From Locusta migratoria (lineage: Eukaryota; Arthropoda; Insecta; Orthoptera; Acrididae), in assembly GCA_026315105.1 (NCBI GenBank), contig CM048750.1, positions 161,600,549 through 161,664,548 of the forward strand: a DNA stretch of 64,000 nucleotides, in the 5' to 3' direction. Below, one piece after another: positions 56,341 to 64,000 of this stretch. Made by a program: the position numbers and the translations under genes. The stretch's first letter is position 1. Every line of letters begins with the position of its first letter. The notes beneath the pieces were generated by a model. It had not been told where the DNA came from. It ran no database searches and was given only the letters and a program-made list of their open reading frames with translations.

Positions 56341-56437
56341 GCGATAAAAAGGGACAAATGTAGTAGTGTACATTTTATAAAACGGAGTTGGGATTCCATA
56401 CCACATGGGAACTTAAACGTTTTCAACTTTTATCAGC

Positions 56438-56628
56438 CGACCACGTTGGCTGAGGGGACTGAGGCGCTCAAGTCACGGTCTGCACGGCCACTACGGTCGG
56501 GAGTTCGAATCCCCCCTCGGGCATGGATATTTGTGCCGTCCTAGTTCGTAAGTAGTTCATAAGTAGTTTGTAAGTTTAGGGACTGATGACCCCGTAGTTA
56601 AGTCCCATAGGCTATACAAACATTTGAA
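56438..56628 (+). mobile_element. SINE, family A
   Basis: Head CGACCACGTTGGCTGAGGGG, B box GAGTTCGAATCCCC, tail ACAAACATTTGAA. TSD CTTTTATCAGC (56427-56437) and CTCTTATCAGC (56629-56639). Confidence 0.93.
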
Positions 56629-56819
56629 CTCTTATCAGCTGCTTATCTATACTTGGGATGCCTATTACTATGTCCTCCATCTGGGAGTCTGTGCGATGGT
56701 CAAACGACGATACGTTTGTACTGCCACCATCGGGGAACGATTTCTTAAATGAGAAATTTAAAATTTCGACTTCCTTTTTGCTGCCTCCTATTACCAAACC
56801 ACACCGAGCAACTAGCGTT

Positions 56820-56872
56820 GGGACTGGTGAACACGCAGTCTAGTCCCCTCTAAACAACAACAACAACAACAA
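56820..56872 (+). mobile_element. 53-bp retro-insertion: LINE/SINE 3' tail only, ending in (AAC)n
   Basis: GGGACTGGTGAACACGCAGT, then TAGTCCCCTCTAAACAACAA, looks like the last bases of a LINE tail. It lies between exact copies of CAACTAGCGTT (56809-56819 and 56873-56883). It is an extreme 5' truncation. Confidence 0.8.
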
Positions 56873-56887
56873 CAACTAGCGTTCAAA

Positions 56888-56966
56888 TCAAATGTTTGTA
56901 AGCCTATCGGATGAACTTGCTATGGTCATCAGTGCCTTGACTTATTAACTACCTTAAACTAAGGAT

Positions 56967-57015
<49 letters not shown>

Positions 57016-57056
57016 CTATGCTCGAGGGAGAATTCGACCCCGGGCGGGAACGGTCA
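56888..57056 (-). mobile_element. SINE, family B/G, with (CA)n
   Basis: The tail reads AAATGTTTGTAAGCCTATCG on the plus strand. (CA)n sits at 56969-57014. The head, on the minus strand (CCGTTCCCGCCCGGGGTCGA), has a damaged B box. It meets the next SINE head to head. Confidence 0.75.
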
Positions 57057-57057
57057 G

Positions 57058-57383
57058 CCGCGGAGGAGTGGCCGAGGCTCAGCGCGCCCGGTCCCCCCTC
57101 TGCCCTCTGTAATAAAAAAAGCTGAGCCAGCCCTGCAACGAACAACCACGACCAAACTGAACGAAAGACCGCAAAAAAAAGTAAATAAAATAAAATAAAG
57201 AGCGGTCTAAAGCACCTCGCTGCGGAGCGCGCGGTTGCTCGCTGTGGAGGTTCGAGTCCTCCCTGGGGCATGGCTGTGTGTCTTTGTCCGTAGGTTAGTT
57301 TACCTAGGTTTAAGTAGTTTGTAAGCTACGGACCGATGACCACGCAGTTTGGTCCGATAATTTACAGACATTTGAACATTTGG
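57058..57383 (+). mobile_element. SINE, family B, interrupted in the A-box region
   Basis: CCGCGGAGGAGTGGCCGAG (57058-57076) continues at about 57200 with AGCGGTCTAAAGCACCTCGC and runs to ACAGACATTTGAACATTTG. About 125 bases of foreign sequence (57077-57200) split it: GC-rich at the left, with an A-rich end AAGTAAATAAAATAAAATAA at the right. Confidence 0.85.
57077..57200 (+). mobile_element. Short A-tailed insertion inside SINE B
   Basis: Starts GCTCAGCGCGCCCGGTCCCC, includes CCTCTGTAATAAAAAAAGCT and ends in an A/T-rich AAATAAAATAAAATAAAG run, like a small retroposed sequence. Family unknown. Confidence 0.5.
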
Positions 57384-57714
57384 GGACGGTCACCCAGTCC
57401 GTAGCATGACGGCTTAGACTACGCGGCCATCCCGCGCTGCGAACAACTAGTCACTTATCGATTTTGTGTATAACCAGAATTAGCTCGATTTCCACTTTGC
57501 GCGTCAATGTTTTTACAGAAACACGAATCTCTATTCCGAATTAATATGCAGAGTGATGGCGTCTGGTTCGTTAGTAGAGGCTATGCGCGAGTATTGTTTT
57601 CGAAAATCTTATTCCTGTTATGGAGTACCCATCGCCCTGTGCTGTAAGTGTGAGTACAAACATCAATGATTTGAGCACAACTGAGATAGGGACACCATTT
57701 GCAGCGATTATATT
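57384..57714. other. SINE-head scrap and gene-free spacer
   Basis: 57385-57440 on the minus strand (GCAGCGCGGGATGGCCGCGT) is a Leu-tRNA-type SINE head (family G). Nothing else is recognised to 57714. Confidence 0.55.
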
Positions 57715-57903
57715 TGGCCGAGGGGACTGAGGCGCTCCAGTCACGGTCTGCACGGCCACTACGGTCGGGGGTTCGAATCCCCCCCTGGGCATGGAAATTT
57801 GTGCCGTCCTTAGTATTAACTACTTCATAAGTAGTTTCTATGTTTAGGGAATGATGACCCCGTAGTTAAGTCCCATAAGCTATTCAAACATTTGAACATT
57901 TGA
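57715..57903 (+). mobile_element. SINE, family A, head-truncated
   Basis: Begins at GGCCGAGGGGACTGAGGCGC, so the first bases of the head are missing. B box GGGTTCGAATCCCC. Flanks GCGATTATATT (57704-57714) and GTGATTATATT (57904-57914) form the TSD. Confidence 0.92.
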
Positions 57904-57914
57904 GTGATTATATT

Positions 57915-58309
57915 GTAATATTAAAAATGTTAGCCTGGGGAACACATTATGTTGCCAGCCCGTACTTTATCAGGTACCAGTGGCGGATTCAGGACTTTGA
58001 TTTGGGAGGAGCTTGACCCAGTTGAGTTAAAAGCAAGGTACTTTTGGAGGGGCTTCAGCCCCTTAGCCACCCCTCTGGTTCCGTTACTGTCAGGTACCAT
58101 ATTGCTACGGCCACTTAAATCGATCTTGTCCTGATTAGATAACATCACCACCCTGTCTCTCTCTCTCTCTGTCTCTTACACACAAATGTAACCGCCCACC
58201 CCCACCCGCACACACACACACACACACAAATAAATAGAAATGAATAATTACACTGTGAGTAAATTAGGTCAGTAAGGTTTTAGCTAAAAACGTTGGTACT
58301 GGAGTGAGG
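57915..58309. other. Gene-free interval with short microsatellites
   Basis: (CT)n lies at 58157-58172 and (CA)n at 58205-58226. A 61-73 codon frame on either strand at 57930-58151 shows no domain. Confidence 0.45.
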
Positions 58310-58560
58310 TAGAAGAGTGCTAGATGGGGGTCTGGCATGCAGTGGAGCGCGGATGCGGCACGAATAGGAGGCGGATCTGTAATGTGGGCCGGGCGCGGGC
58401 CTGCGCGCAGAGAGGTAGTACGGATATTGCTGTCAGCCGCACTTGACGGGGTTAATACGATAAACGAGCGCCAGTGTGGCGCCGCCGCTAGCGGCCGCGT
58501 AGCCCGGCCCACCGGCTGCAGCGCGCCTCCACAACTACTCGATCCTTAAAAAAAAGCTCC
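58310..58560. other. CpG-rich block
   Basis: GGGCCGGGCGCGGGCCTGCG and GGCGCCGCCGCTAGCGGCCG-type runs, with GTTAATACGATAAACGAGCG between. No protein recognised. Confidence 0.4.
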
Positions 58561-58838
58561 AAACACTAGGTATCTGCGCCAGTCACCATTTTCATGTAGC
58601 CCACGACGCGTTTGCAGTGTTTACACTATCACTTTCACGCGCAACAATAGTCTTTCTTTATATTTGTGCTAGCTGGATGCAGCCTGCTGCTTTCTGCATT
58701 TTCACTGTGCTACATAAACGTATAACACAAACTGGTTACTATAAGATAGAAGTAATATTACAATTTTAAAGAGTGACTGAGTTACTTACAATTTAGATTA
58801 ATTAATTCGACAGTCTAAGAGCACAATATTTTTACTTA

Positions 58839-58880
58839 AAATGACCGGTTTCGACAAAAAGCTTTTGTCATCTTAAGATG
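58839..58880 (-). ncRNA. Hammerhead-like core, degenerate
   Basis: On the minus strand: CAT, CTTAAGA (the box is normally CTGANGA, so one core G is T), one T, stem II GACAAA with TTTGTC, GAAAC, CG, then a GTC triplet followed by ATTTT. Layout and spacing match the folds at 1543 and 32161 apart from the core substitution, so activity is unlikely for this copy. Confidence 0.45.
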
Positions 58881-58980
58881 CAGTCCACTGTCAACAAATG
58901 CAGAAGCTATAGGGTTACATAGTGTTATCAGAACTACATATTACTACGCATAACTGAACAGATGTTCTGCAAAAGTTGAA

Positions 58981-59040
58981 TTATGGACATTAGTACCTTT
59001 TTTTCCTAACAAAAGGGAAAAAAGGTACTAATGTCCATAA
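58981..59040. repeat. Near-perfect hairpin, about 25-bp arms
   Basis: TTATGGACATTAGTACCTTT (58981) pairs with AAAGGTACTAATGTCCATAA (ending 59040) around the loop TAACAAAA. A partial third copy of the right-hand part (GAAAAAAAGGTCCATAAT) follows at 59055-59072. Confidence 0.9.
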
Positions 59041-59160
59041 TGTTCCTAACAAAACGAAAAAAAGGTCCATAATCGCAGGCAGCAGTGAAAAAAAGTGTCC
59101 CTAGCGAAAACGAAACCTAGGTCAAGTACCTTAAAACTACGCAACCGGTAGTCTGATATA

Positions 59161-59245
59161 TAAAATTGTTAAAAAAATAGTTTAAGTAGTTTGTAAGCTA
59201 GGGCTAATAACCCAGTAGTTAAGTCCCATAGATTTACAAACATCT
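59161..59245 (+). mobile_element. SINE tail fragment
   Basis: AGTTTAAGTAGTTTGTAAGC followed by TAGTTAAGTCCCATAGATTT and ACAAACATCTGAATA matches the tail shared by families A and B. No head. Confidence 0.85.
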
Positions 59246-59582
59246 GAATAAACGGGGGCGCCCTGACGCCACAGCTGGGATGTCAAGGGTAGCCATCTTG
59301 ATGCGAGCAAAACACTGTTGTATTTACCTTGTTTGCATATGCTTGTCGCTCGTTTTTGGAAGGATTTTGCACTGTTATGGTAACTTGTGGGATGTATACG
59401 TGTAAGAATCATTATGATTGTGACGCGACATAAGAAATACCATTTCATGTGTAAATTGCATAAATAACATGTGATTTTTACCACTTTTTTTCTGAACGAA
59501 CCTATACAACATCTTTACTTGTAATGTAGCGCATTTTTCTCTTATGATTTTCTATTTCATAAAGATGAAAGTTATTTCCCCC
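59246..59582. other. Gene-free interval
   Basis: No recognisable feature. Confidence 0.45.
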
Positions 59583-59594
59583 ACTTAACATACT

Positions 59595-59794
59595 GCCGGC
59601 CGCGGTGGCCGAGGGGACTGAGGCGCTCCAATCACGATCTGCATGGCCACTACAGTCGGGGGTTCGAATCCCCCTTCGGGCATGGATATTTGTGTCGTCT
59701 TTAGCATAAGGTAGTTTATAAGTAGTTTGTAAGTTTAGGGACTGATGACCCCGTAGTTAAGTCCCATAAGCTATACAAACATTTGAACCTTTGA
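59595..59794 (+). mobile_element. SINE, family A
   Basis: Head GCCGGCCGCGGTGGCCGAGG, B box GGGTTCGAATCCCC, tail ACAAACATTTGAACCTTTGA. Exact 12-bp TSD ACTTAACATACT at 59583-59594 and 59795-59806. Confidence 0.95.
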
Positions 59795-59973
59795 ACTTAA
59801 CATACTATTTACGATTGAATAAGTAATAAAATATAAATTTGATTTTTATTAAGTCAATGATTTCGAAAGCAAAACCTAGTTTCAATATCAATGAAACTTT
59901 CTACACAAAGAAGAGATATCGTCACTGTGATCGTAAATATGGTGTTGGTTCACTCAATCGAATTATTTTATCT

Positions 59974-60159
59974 CAATGTACAGCTTATTGGACTTAAGTA
60001 CGGGGTCATCAGTCCCTGAACATACAAACTAGTTATGAACTAGCTTATACTAACGACGGCACAAACATCCATGCCCGAGGTGGGATTAGAACCCCCGACC
60101 GCAGCGGCCGTGCAGAACGTGAGTGGCACGCCGAAGACTGCTCGGTCACTGGGGCCGGT
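59974..60159 (-). mobile_element. SINE, family A variant, tail-truncated
   Basis: Minus-strand head ACCGGCCCCAGTGACCGAGC, B box GGGTTCTAATCCCA. The last tail bases (ACAAACATTTGAACA) are missing. TSD TTATTTTATCT at 59963-59973 and 60160-60170. Confidence 0.9.
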
Positions 60160-60170
60160 TTATTTTATCT

Positions 60171-61340
60171 GACGATCGTAAAATTAGTTAAAGAAAAAAC
60201 CCACCTCTGTGATTCGAAACAACTGTTTTTAAACAGAATAAACGCGAAATATTTTCGTTTTTCGAGCTTTATTTTAAACAAAAACTTAAAAAATCTGGTT
60301 GAGAACGTTACATGCGTATATGATGCAATTAGCTACTGTAAATACAGACATAGCTATAACAACACACTGTCAGTGTTTTGGTCGGAGTGTCATGGCGGCC
60401 ATGGCTTCAAAGCGTAGTACGGCTGGGATACATAGCGCCATCTCCCATTATTCTTACTTCCATGGTTTTACCATTGCAACAATCATCATTAGACAACTGC
60501 CGCAGCACGTTTAGCTTGTGTGGAAATTCTATAATCCTGCCACTTGGGAGGGCAGAATTTGACCTCATTCATACTCGGTCAGTTGTTTACAGGAAGCAGG
60601 AGTGCGTCTCCGTGGCATGACGCCTGTTTGCTTCACACGTTGATATCACAATGAGCCTTATGGCTGTAAACATTCCCTACTACACACACATGTCGTTCTG
60701 GCAGCTATACCACTACGCTGTGTGTTGACGGATGACGTTGAAAACATTATCTGTATATCTACTATTCCCGCAGGTGTCATACGCCGTCATCAGATCAAAA
60801 TCGATATCTTCTTTTCTATCTACTTCCTTTTACCACTTTTAATGGCTAAATGCATACATAATATTTATATTCGTGAAATCTACGACAAACAATCTTTAGA
60901 ATTATGTAACTTTCATTGGTCTTCTTGTACGAATAAAATAGTAATCTGTACGACAATTTTCGTGTCAGCTTATATAATGATTCTCTCCTGCCGCCATTCC
61001 CGAATGGGACAGGGATTGGGTGAATATGATGCTACAAGACGTACAAAGAAAAATATATGGACTCAACTAAAAAATTACATCATTTCTGAAGATAGGCTGT
61101 TATTGTGAAGAGAATCCGTTCTCCAAATTTTACTCGGATGTAGTTCACCGTATATGTTACTTTTTGTGTTGTCCATGATAATGTGTGTAATCATTAGAAT
61201 TCTGGGAGCAAGATTAATCAGAATACTAAGGGCTTATTCGTACCCGTAAAAGTCAAAAAATTACTATCGTAAGCAGAAGAGTACAGGAACAAGCGCAAAA
61301 TGTAGCAGTAAAGACGACCTAAAACATTTTTATGATAAAA
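60171..61340. other. AT-rich gene-free interval
   Basis: The longest frame (60722-61108, 128 codons, plus) starts MLTDDVENIICISTIPAGVI and includes a hydrophobic stretch (FFSIYFLLPLLM). It shows no family resemblance, and AT-rich codons look like background. Nothing else is recognised. Confidence 0.4.
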
Positions 61341-61342
61341 TA

Positions 61343-63132
61343 CAGGGCGTACCAAAACGAATATCGGCGTTTTAAAGCTTTTTAGAATGTATTACGATGA
61401 TCTAACCATTACAAATTATACATCAAACGAAGAAGCAAATATGTCGTACAAGTGTCGCGCGCATGCTCTGGTTCCTCCGTCTTCCGTTACAAGCGTTAGT
61501 AGTCGAGATGGTAACTGGAGAGCAGAAACCTTATTATGTGTTACAGTTAGCAAAGAGTGAATTTGTAATTAGAGTGCTACATGTGTTCCGTATTAAGTTC
61601 CATTGTAAGTGATCATACGTAGATATCATCAGTTGGAAGGCACAGGGTCTTTTTCAAGGGGAAAAGCAGCGGACGACTATAGTTGAAACCAGGAACGAAG
61701 GCGGTCGAATTTAGGCTGCTTGCGCGCACCTACTCCACGCGTTCTCCGACGGCGAATGACTTGCTCTGAGCTCTCTGCTGTAAATGCTGTTACCATTGCC
61801 AGCATGTAACTTGACTGAAGCGGGTTATTTAGTGGATTTCATTGTGTTTGTTGCAAGTTGTCAACACTTACGGTGCTGGTATGAGAAAAGCAGGCGATAT
61901 AAGCTTTCTTCAAGCGCAAAACCTGTGTATACCCATAACGTAATTGTTTCTTGAAACCGTCCAACAATGTTTTCTCCGTCTGTGCGTAGACATGCGAGAC
62001 CCGAAGTCGTTTGTGGATCCAACTATAACCCTGATTGAAGAACGTATCAAACGAATGAAAGATGCTTTCGTGTATAGCCCCCAAGATATCATTTCGGAGT
62101 GGTAGTCGTGAATTAGCAATTCCAATGATGTTTGGGTGGATAATTTTATAGAGACGCTTACAACTTTGTCCTTATCGTTTGTACTTGTTGACTATGGTGC
62201 GCGTGCCGACTTTGCAAACGATATGTGGCTGCGTACCGATGAAAATTTTCTGGATTGGGGCCGCGGCGGAGCTCATTGAGGCGCTATGTTACGATGCGCG
62301 AGGCCGTTCCCCGACGCGGCTTCGAATACCCCCTCGGGCATGGATGTTGGAGCTGTCTTTAGTATAAGGTAGTTCATAAGTAGTTTGTAAGTTTAGGGAC
62401 TGATGACCCCGTATTTAAGTCCCATAAGCTCTATAAACATTTGAACATTTCTGTATTGGGTAGTCTTCAATGATGAATCATCATTACACCTTAGAAGATT
62501 TGTGATAACTCATATGTTTGGGGGTCAGCAAATTCCAACAAGATAGTACAGTTGCAGACTCCCCCGGCGGAAAGTGGATGGGTCTTTCTTTTACGCTGAA
62601 GCAACTGTAACTAGTGTTTCTTATCTAGATGTCCTGCAACAATGGCTCTTTGCTCAATTACACGAAGCTGAACCGGATAACTTTATTTGGGAGCAAGATG
62701 GTGCGCCGCCTTATTGGCATGCCTTTGCACGCGATTGACTAAACAGCGTTGTTCCCGCCAATGCATTATGCGCAATGGGCCGGTTGACAAAGCTTCGTAT
62801 ATCCTCCTCGTTCACCGGTTACGACGCTTTGCAATTTTTATCTTTGGAGATTTGGAAAGGATACCGTGTATGTTTCTCCGCTACCAGTGGCTTAAACGAT
62901 ACAGGACTGACGCTGTAGTTGTATCAATTTCTCCAGACACAGAGAAAGATTTGGGAAGAAACTCAACTATCGACTCGATGTGTACCGTGTGACGAAGGGT
63001 GTTCGCATTGAACACTTGTAAGACAAAAAGTTTGATTTGCTTGTTCATTTAATGTATAATTTGTAATGGTAAGGTCCCCGTAATAAATTCTACGAAGCTT
63101 TAAAACCGCGATATTCATTGCGTTACGCCCTG
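61343..63132 (+). mobile_element. Full-length mariner-type element, dead transposase, SINE inside
   Basis: The ends CAGGGCGTACCAAAACGAAT and, inverted, CAGGGCGTAACGCAATGAAT are TIRs similar for about 80 bp (shared TTTTAAAGCTT), flanked by TA (61341-61342, 63133-63134). The plus-strand transposase starts near 61510 (MVTGEQKPYYVLQLAKSEFV, HTH region). It loses frame repeatedly, then shows VFNDESSLHL (first Asp region, after 62460) and FIWEQDGAPPYWH (second Asp in the QDGAPPH-type motif) near 62690. The C-terminal block is QRKIWEETQLSTRCV-like. It belongs with mariner families whose last motif is SPDLTPCDFFLWGY; that piece is deleted here. Confidence 0.86.
62260..62447 (+). mobile_element. SINE, family A variant, nested in mariner-type element
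   Basis: Short head (GCCGCGGCGGAGCTCATTGA, GCGCTATGTTACGATGCGCG), B box replaced by GGCTTCGAATACCC, normal tail. TSD TTTCTGGATTGGG (62247-62259) and TTTCTGTATTGGG (62448-62460). The head resembles the variant at 16263. Confidence 0.9.
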
Positions 63133-63134
63133 TA

Positions 63135-63800
63135 CGTCTGAGTAGAAAACTAATAGCAGTCGCCGTGGAAGAGCGGGAAGGTTGTTCTCCTGAGCAAGCA
63201 GACTTGAATTACTAATCCCTTGGCATTTGCAGCGGCGCGCCTCCTGGCAGTTACGGCCAGAGAAGTGGTGTAGCCACTTGGAGACAGAAGGCACAAAAAA
63301 AGGCGTCCTATATGTGCACGCCAGCACGGGTGGCGTGTCGAAACCCGGACGGGGGCGAGTGGGCGTGGCCGCTACTTTGTCATGCTAATGCTGCCGCCTT
63401 TCTCCCGGATAGGGTGACGCTCAGCGCGGCACTTGCTAACTGCCCCAGCCACCTCTTCCCTGCGCCGTGCACCCTTTCACCAAGAGACACCCGCACTGTC
63501 GTCTTGAACTGCCAGGTGGCCTGAAGTCAAGCGCCTCTCCATGTTGTAATGTCCTCTGCTGGAGACGAAGGGAGAAGATTGCACAAACCTGCTGAAACCT
63601 GCTCGCGGCACGAGGATGACACATTGGTTCTTGAAGTCGTTGTTATGCTCAGCAGAATACACAAAACTGCTTTACGCCCCATCATTTTGGCAGTGAACTG
63701 TCAACGGTATTGCAACGTAATGAATACTTTAAAGCAGTAGGGAATGACTTTCAGATCGTTTGTGGCTATCACTCTTAAGGACTCAATTATAAAGAATACT
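63135..63800. other. Gene-free interval with CpG-rich block (63215-63480)
   Basis: CpG-rich sequence includes GAAACCCGGACGGGGGCGAG and CATGCTAATGCTGCCGCC. Short frames on both strands overlap with no recognised protein. 63480-63800 is ordinary. Confidence 0.4.
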
Positions 63801-64000
63801 AGCTGAAAGCCCGGCGTTGCCCGGGTATTTATTTCATTCTTTCTTTCTGCCATTTTTCGGGTATATATTCATTTGTATAATGGATGTATGTCTAAAACTT
63901 CCTGGGAATACAGTTAGTAGTAAAGAAGTAATAGATTAAATCTTTGTGCGTGATGTGGCGGTTATCCATGAACGTTACTGTTTATGTGCTCATATTCTCA
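63801..64000. repeat. Start of dispersed repeat (CCCGGCGTTGCCCGGG motif), runs off window
   Basis: ACTAGCTGAAAGCCCGGCGT followed by TGCCCGGGTATTTATT is nearly the same as the start of the repeat at 10106. Only the first about 40 bases are clearly shared within the window. Family not known to me. Confidence 0.6.

Larger units (their letters stand above)
58561..59160. other. Noncoding interval with ribozyme-like core and a hairpin
   Basis: Holds the hammerhead-like core at 58839-58880 (minus strand) and a near-perfect hairpin at 58981-59040. No reading frame is recognised. It may be a fragment of a PLE-related or retrozyme-like repeat. Confidence 0.5.

Noticed and set aside
60722..61108. 128-codon plus-strand frame
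   Set aside because: No recognised family, no repeat or domain, AT-rich background. Length alone is not enough to call a gene.
1..64000. CRISPR arrays, operons, bacterial promoters or phage genes
   Set aside because: No regular spacer-repeat arrays or bacterial gene organisation; SINEs, LINEs and microsatellites show a eukaryotic nuclear genome.
1..64000. Endogenous viral or LTR-retrotransposon genes
   Set aside because: No Gag, aspartic protease, integrase or envelope motifs and no paired LTRs were seen; all RT segments fit LINE or Penelope types.

Overview
The window looks like gene-poor, repeat-packed intergenic or intronic DNA from a very large arthropod genome, most likely an orthopteran (a Schistocerca- or Locusta-like grasshopper). 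This rests on about thirty tRNA-headed SINE copies that share one 3' tail, Penelope-like elements with GIY-YIG endonucleases, several LINE clades, many Tc1/mariner remnants, long (CA)n, (TA)n, (AG)n and poly-T tracts, and AT-rich filler between them. The species call is inference from the repeat landscape. I found no complete host protein-coding gene, no genuine tRNA or rRNA gene, no CRISPR array and no bacterial or viral gene block. Every coding segment I can identify is a transposon relic, most with frameshifts or stops.

Layout. 1-1620: 3' end of a Penelope-like element (PLE) with a GIY-YIG domain and a hammerhead-ribozyme fold in its tail. 2.6-3.4 kb: a 26-bp tandem repeat and a related block around a SINE. 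5.1-5.4 kb: the first of nine or ten CpG-rich, gene-free blocks (also near 14.0, 18.6, 21.0, 28.7, 33.4, 50.0, 58.4 and 63.3 kb). 7.3-9.1 kb: two Tc1/mariner relics. 11-13.9 kb: four LINE fragments in both orientations. 13.1-20.1 kb: SINEs and a foldback element. 21.4-23.0 kb: a decayed RTE-like LINE. 24-26.6 kb: mariner and Tc1 relics carrying SINEs. 27.8-28.1 kb: a perfect 141-bp-arm palindrome of tRNA-like modules. 31.9-32.2 kb: an inverted repeat with hammerhead-like cores. 32.6-33.1 kb: a mariner MITE. 33.46-37.84 kb: a full-length but dead hAT transposon with an exact 8-bp target duplication, holding a LINE and a PIF/Harbinger element. 38-45 kb: mostly unannotatable AT-rich DNA. 46-49.5 kb: an inverted-repeat element, a long-TIR transposon, LINE pieces and a triple SINE nest. 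50.4-51.8 kb: a PLE inserted in a SINE. 52-54.5 kb: a Tc1 relic and a short THAP-domain ORF. 55.8-60.2 kb: a LINE RT fragment and a SINE cluster. 61.3-63.1 kb: a full-length mariner-type element carrying a SINE.

The main biological content is layered insertion history. Many insertions can be ordered because target-site duplications (TSDs) are still readable: 11-13 bp for SINEs and LINEs, 8 bp for hAT, TAA for Harbinger and TA for mariner. The SINE families have different tRNA-like heads but nearly the same 3' tail, which suggests one LINE partner. The most unusual signal is a recurring self-cleaving-RNA fold (CTGATGA, stem II, GAAAC, two bases, GT then A or C) at the tail of a PLE and in the arms of inverted-repeat elements with no coding sequence. 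This fits PLE- or retrozyme-type mobilisation and is the best candidate for a lightly described system here.
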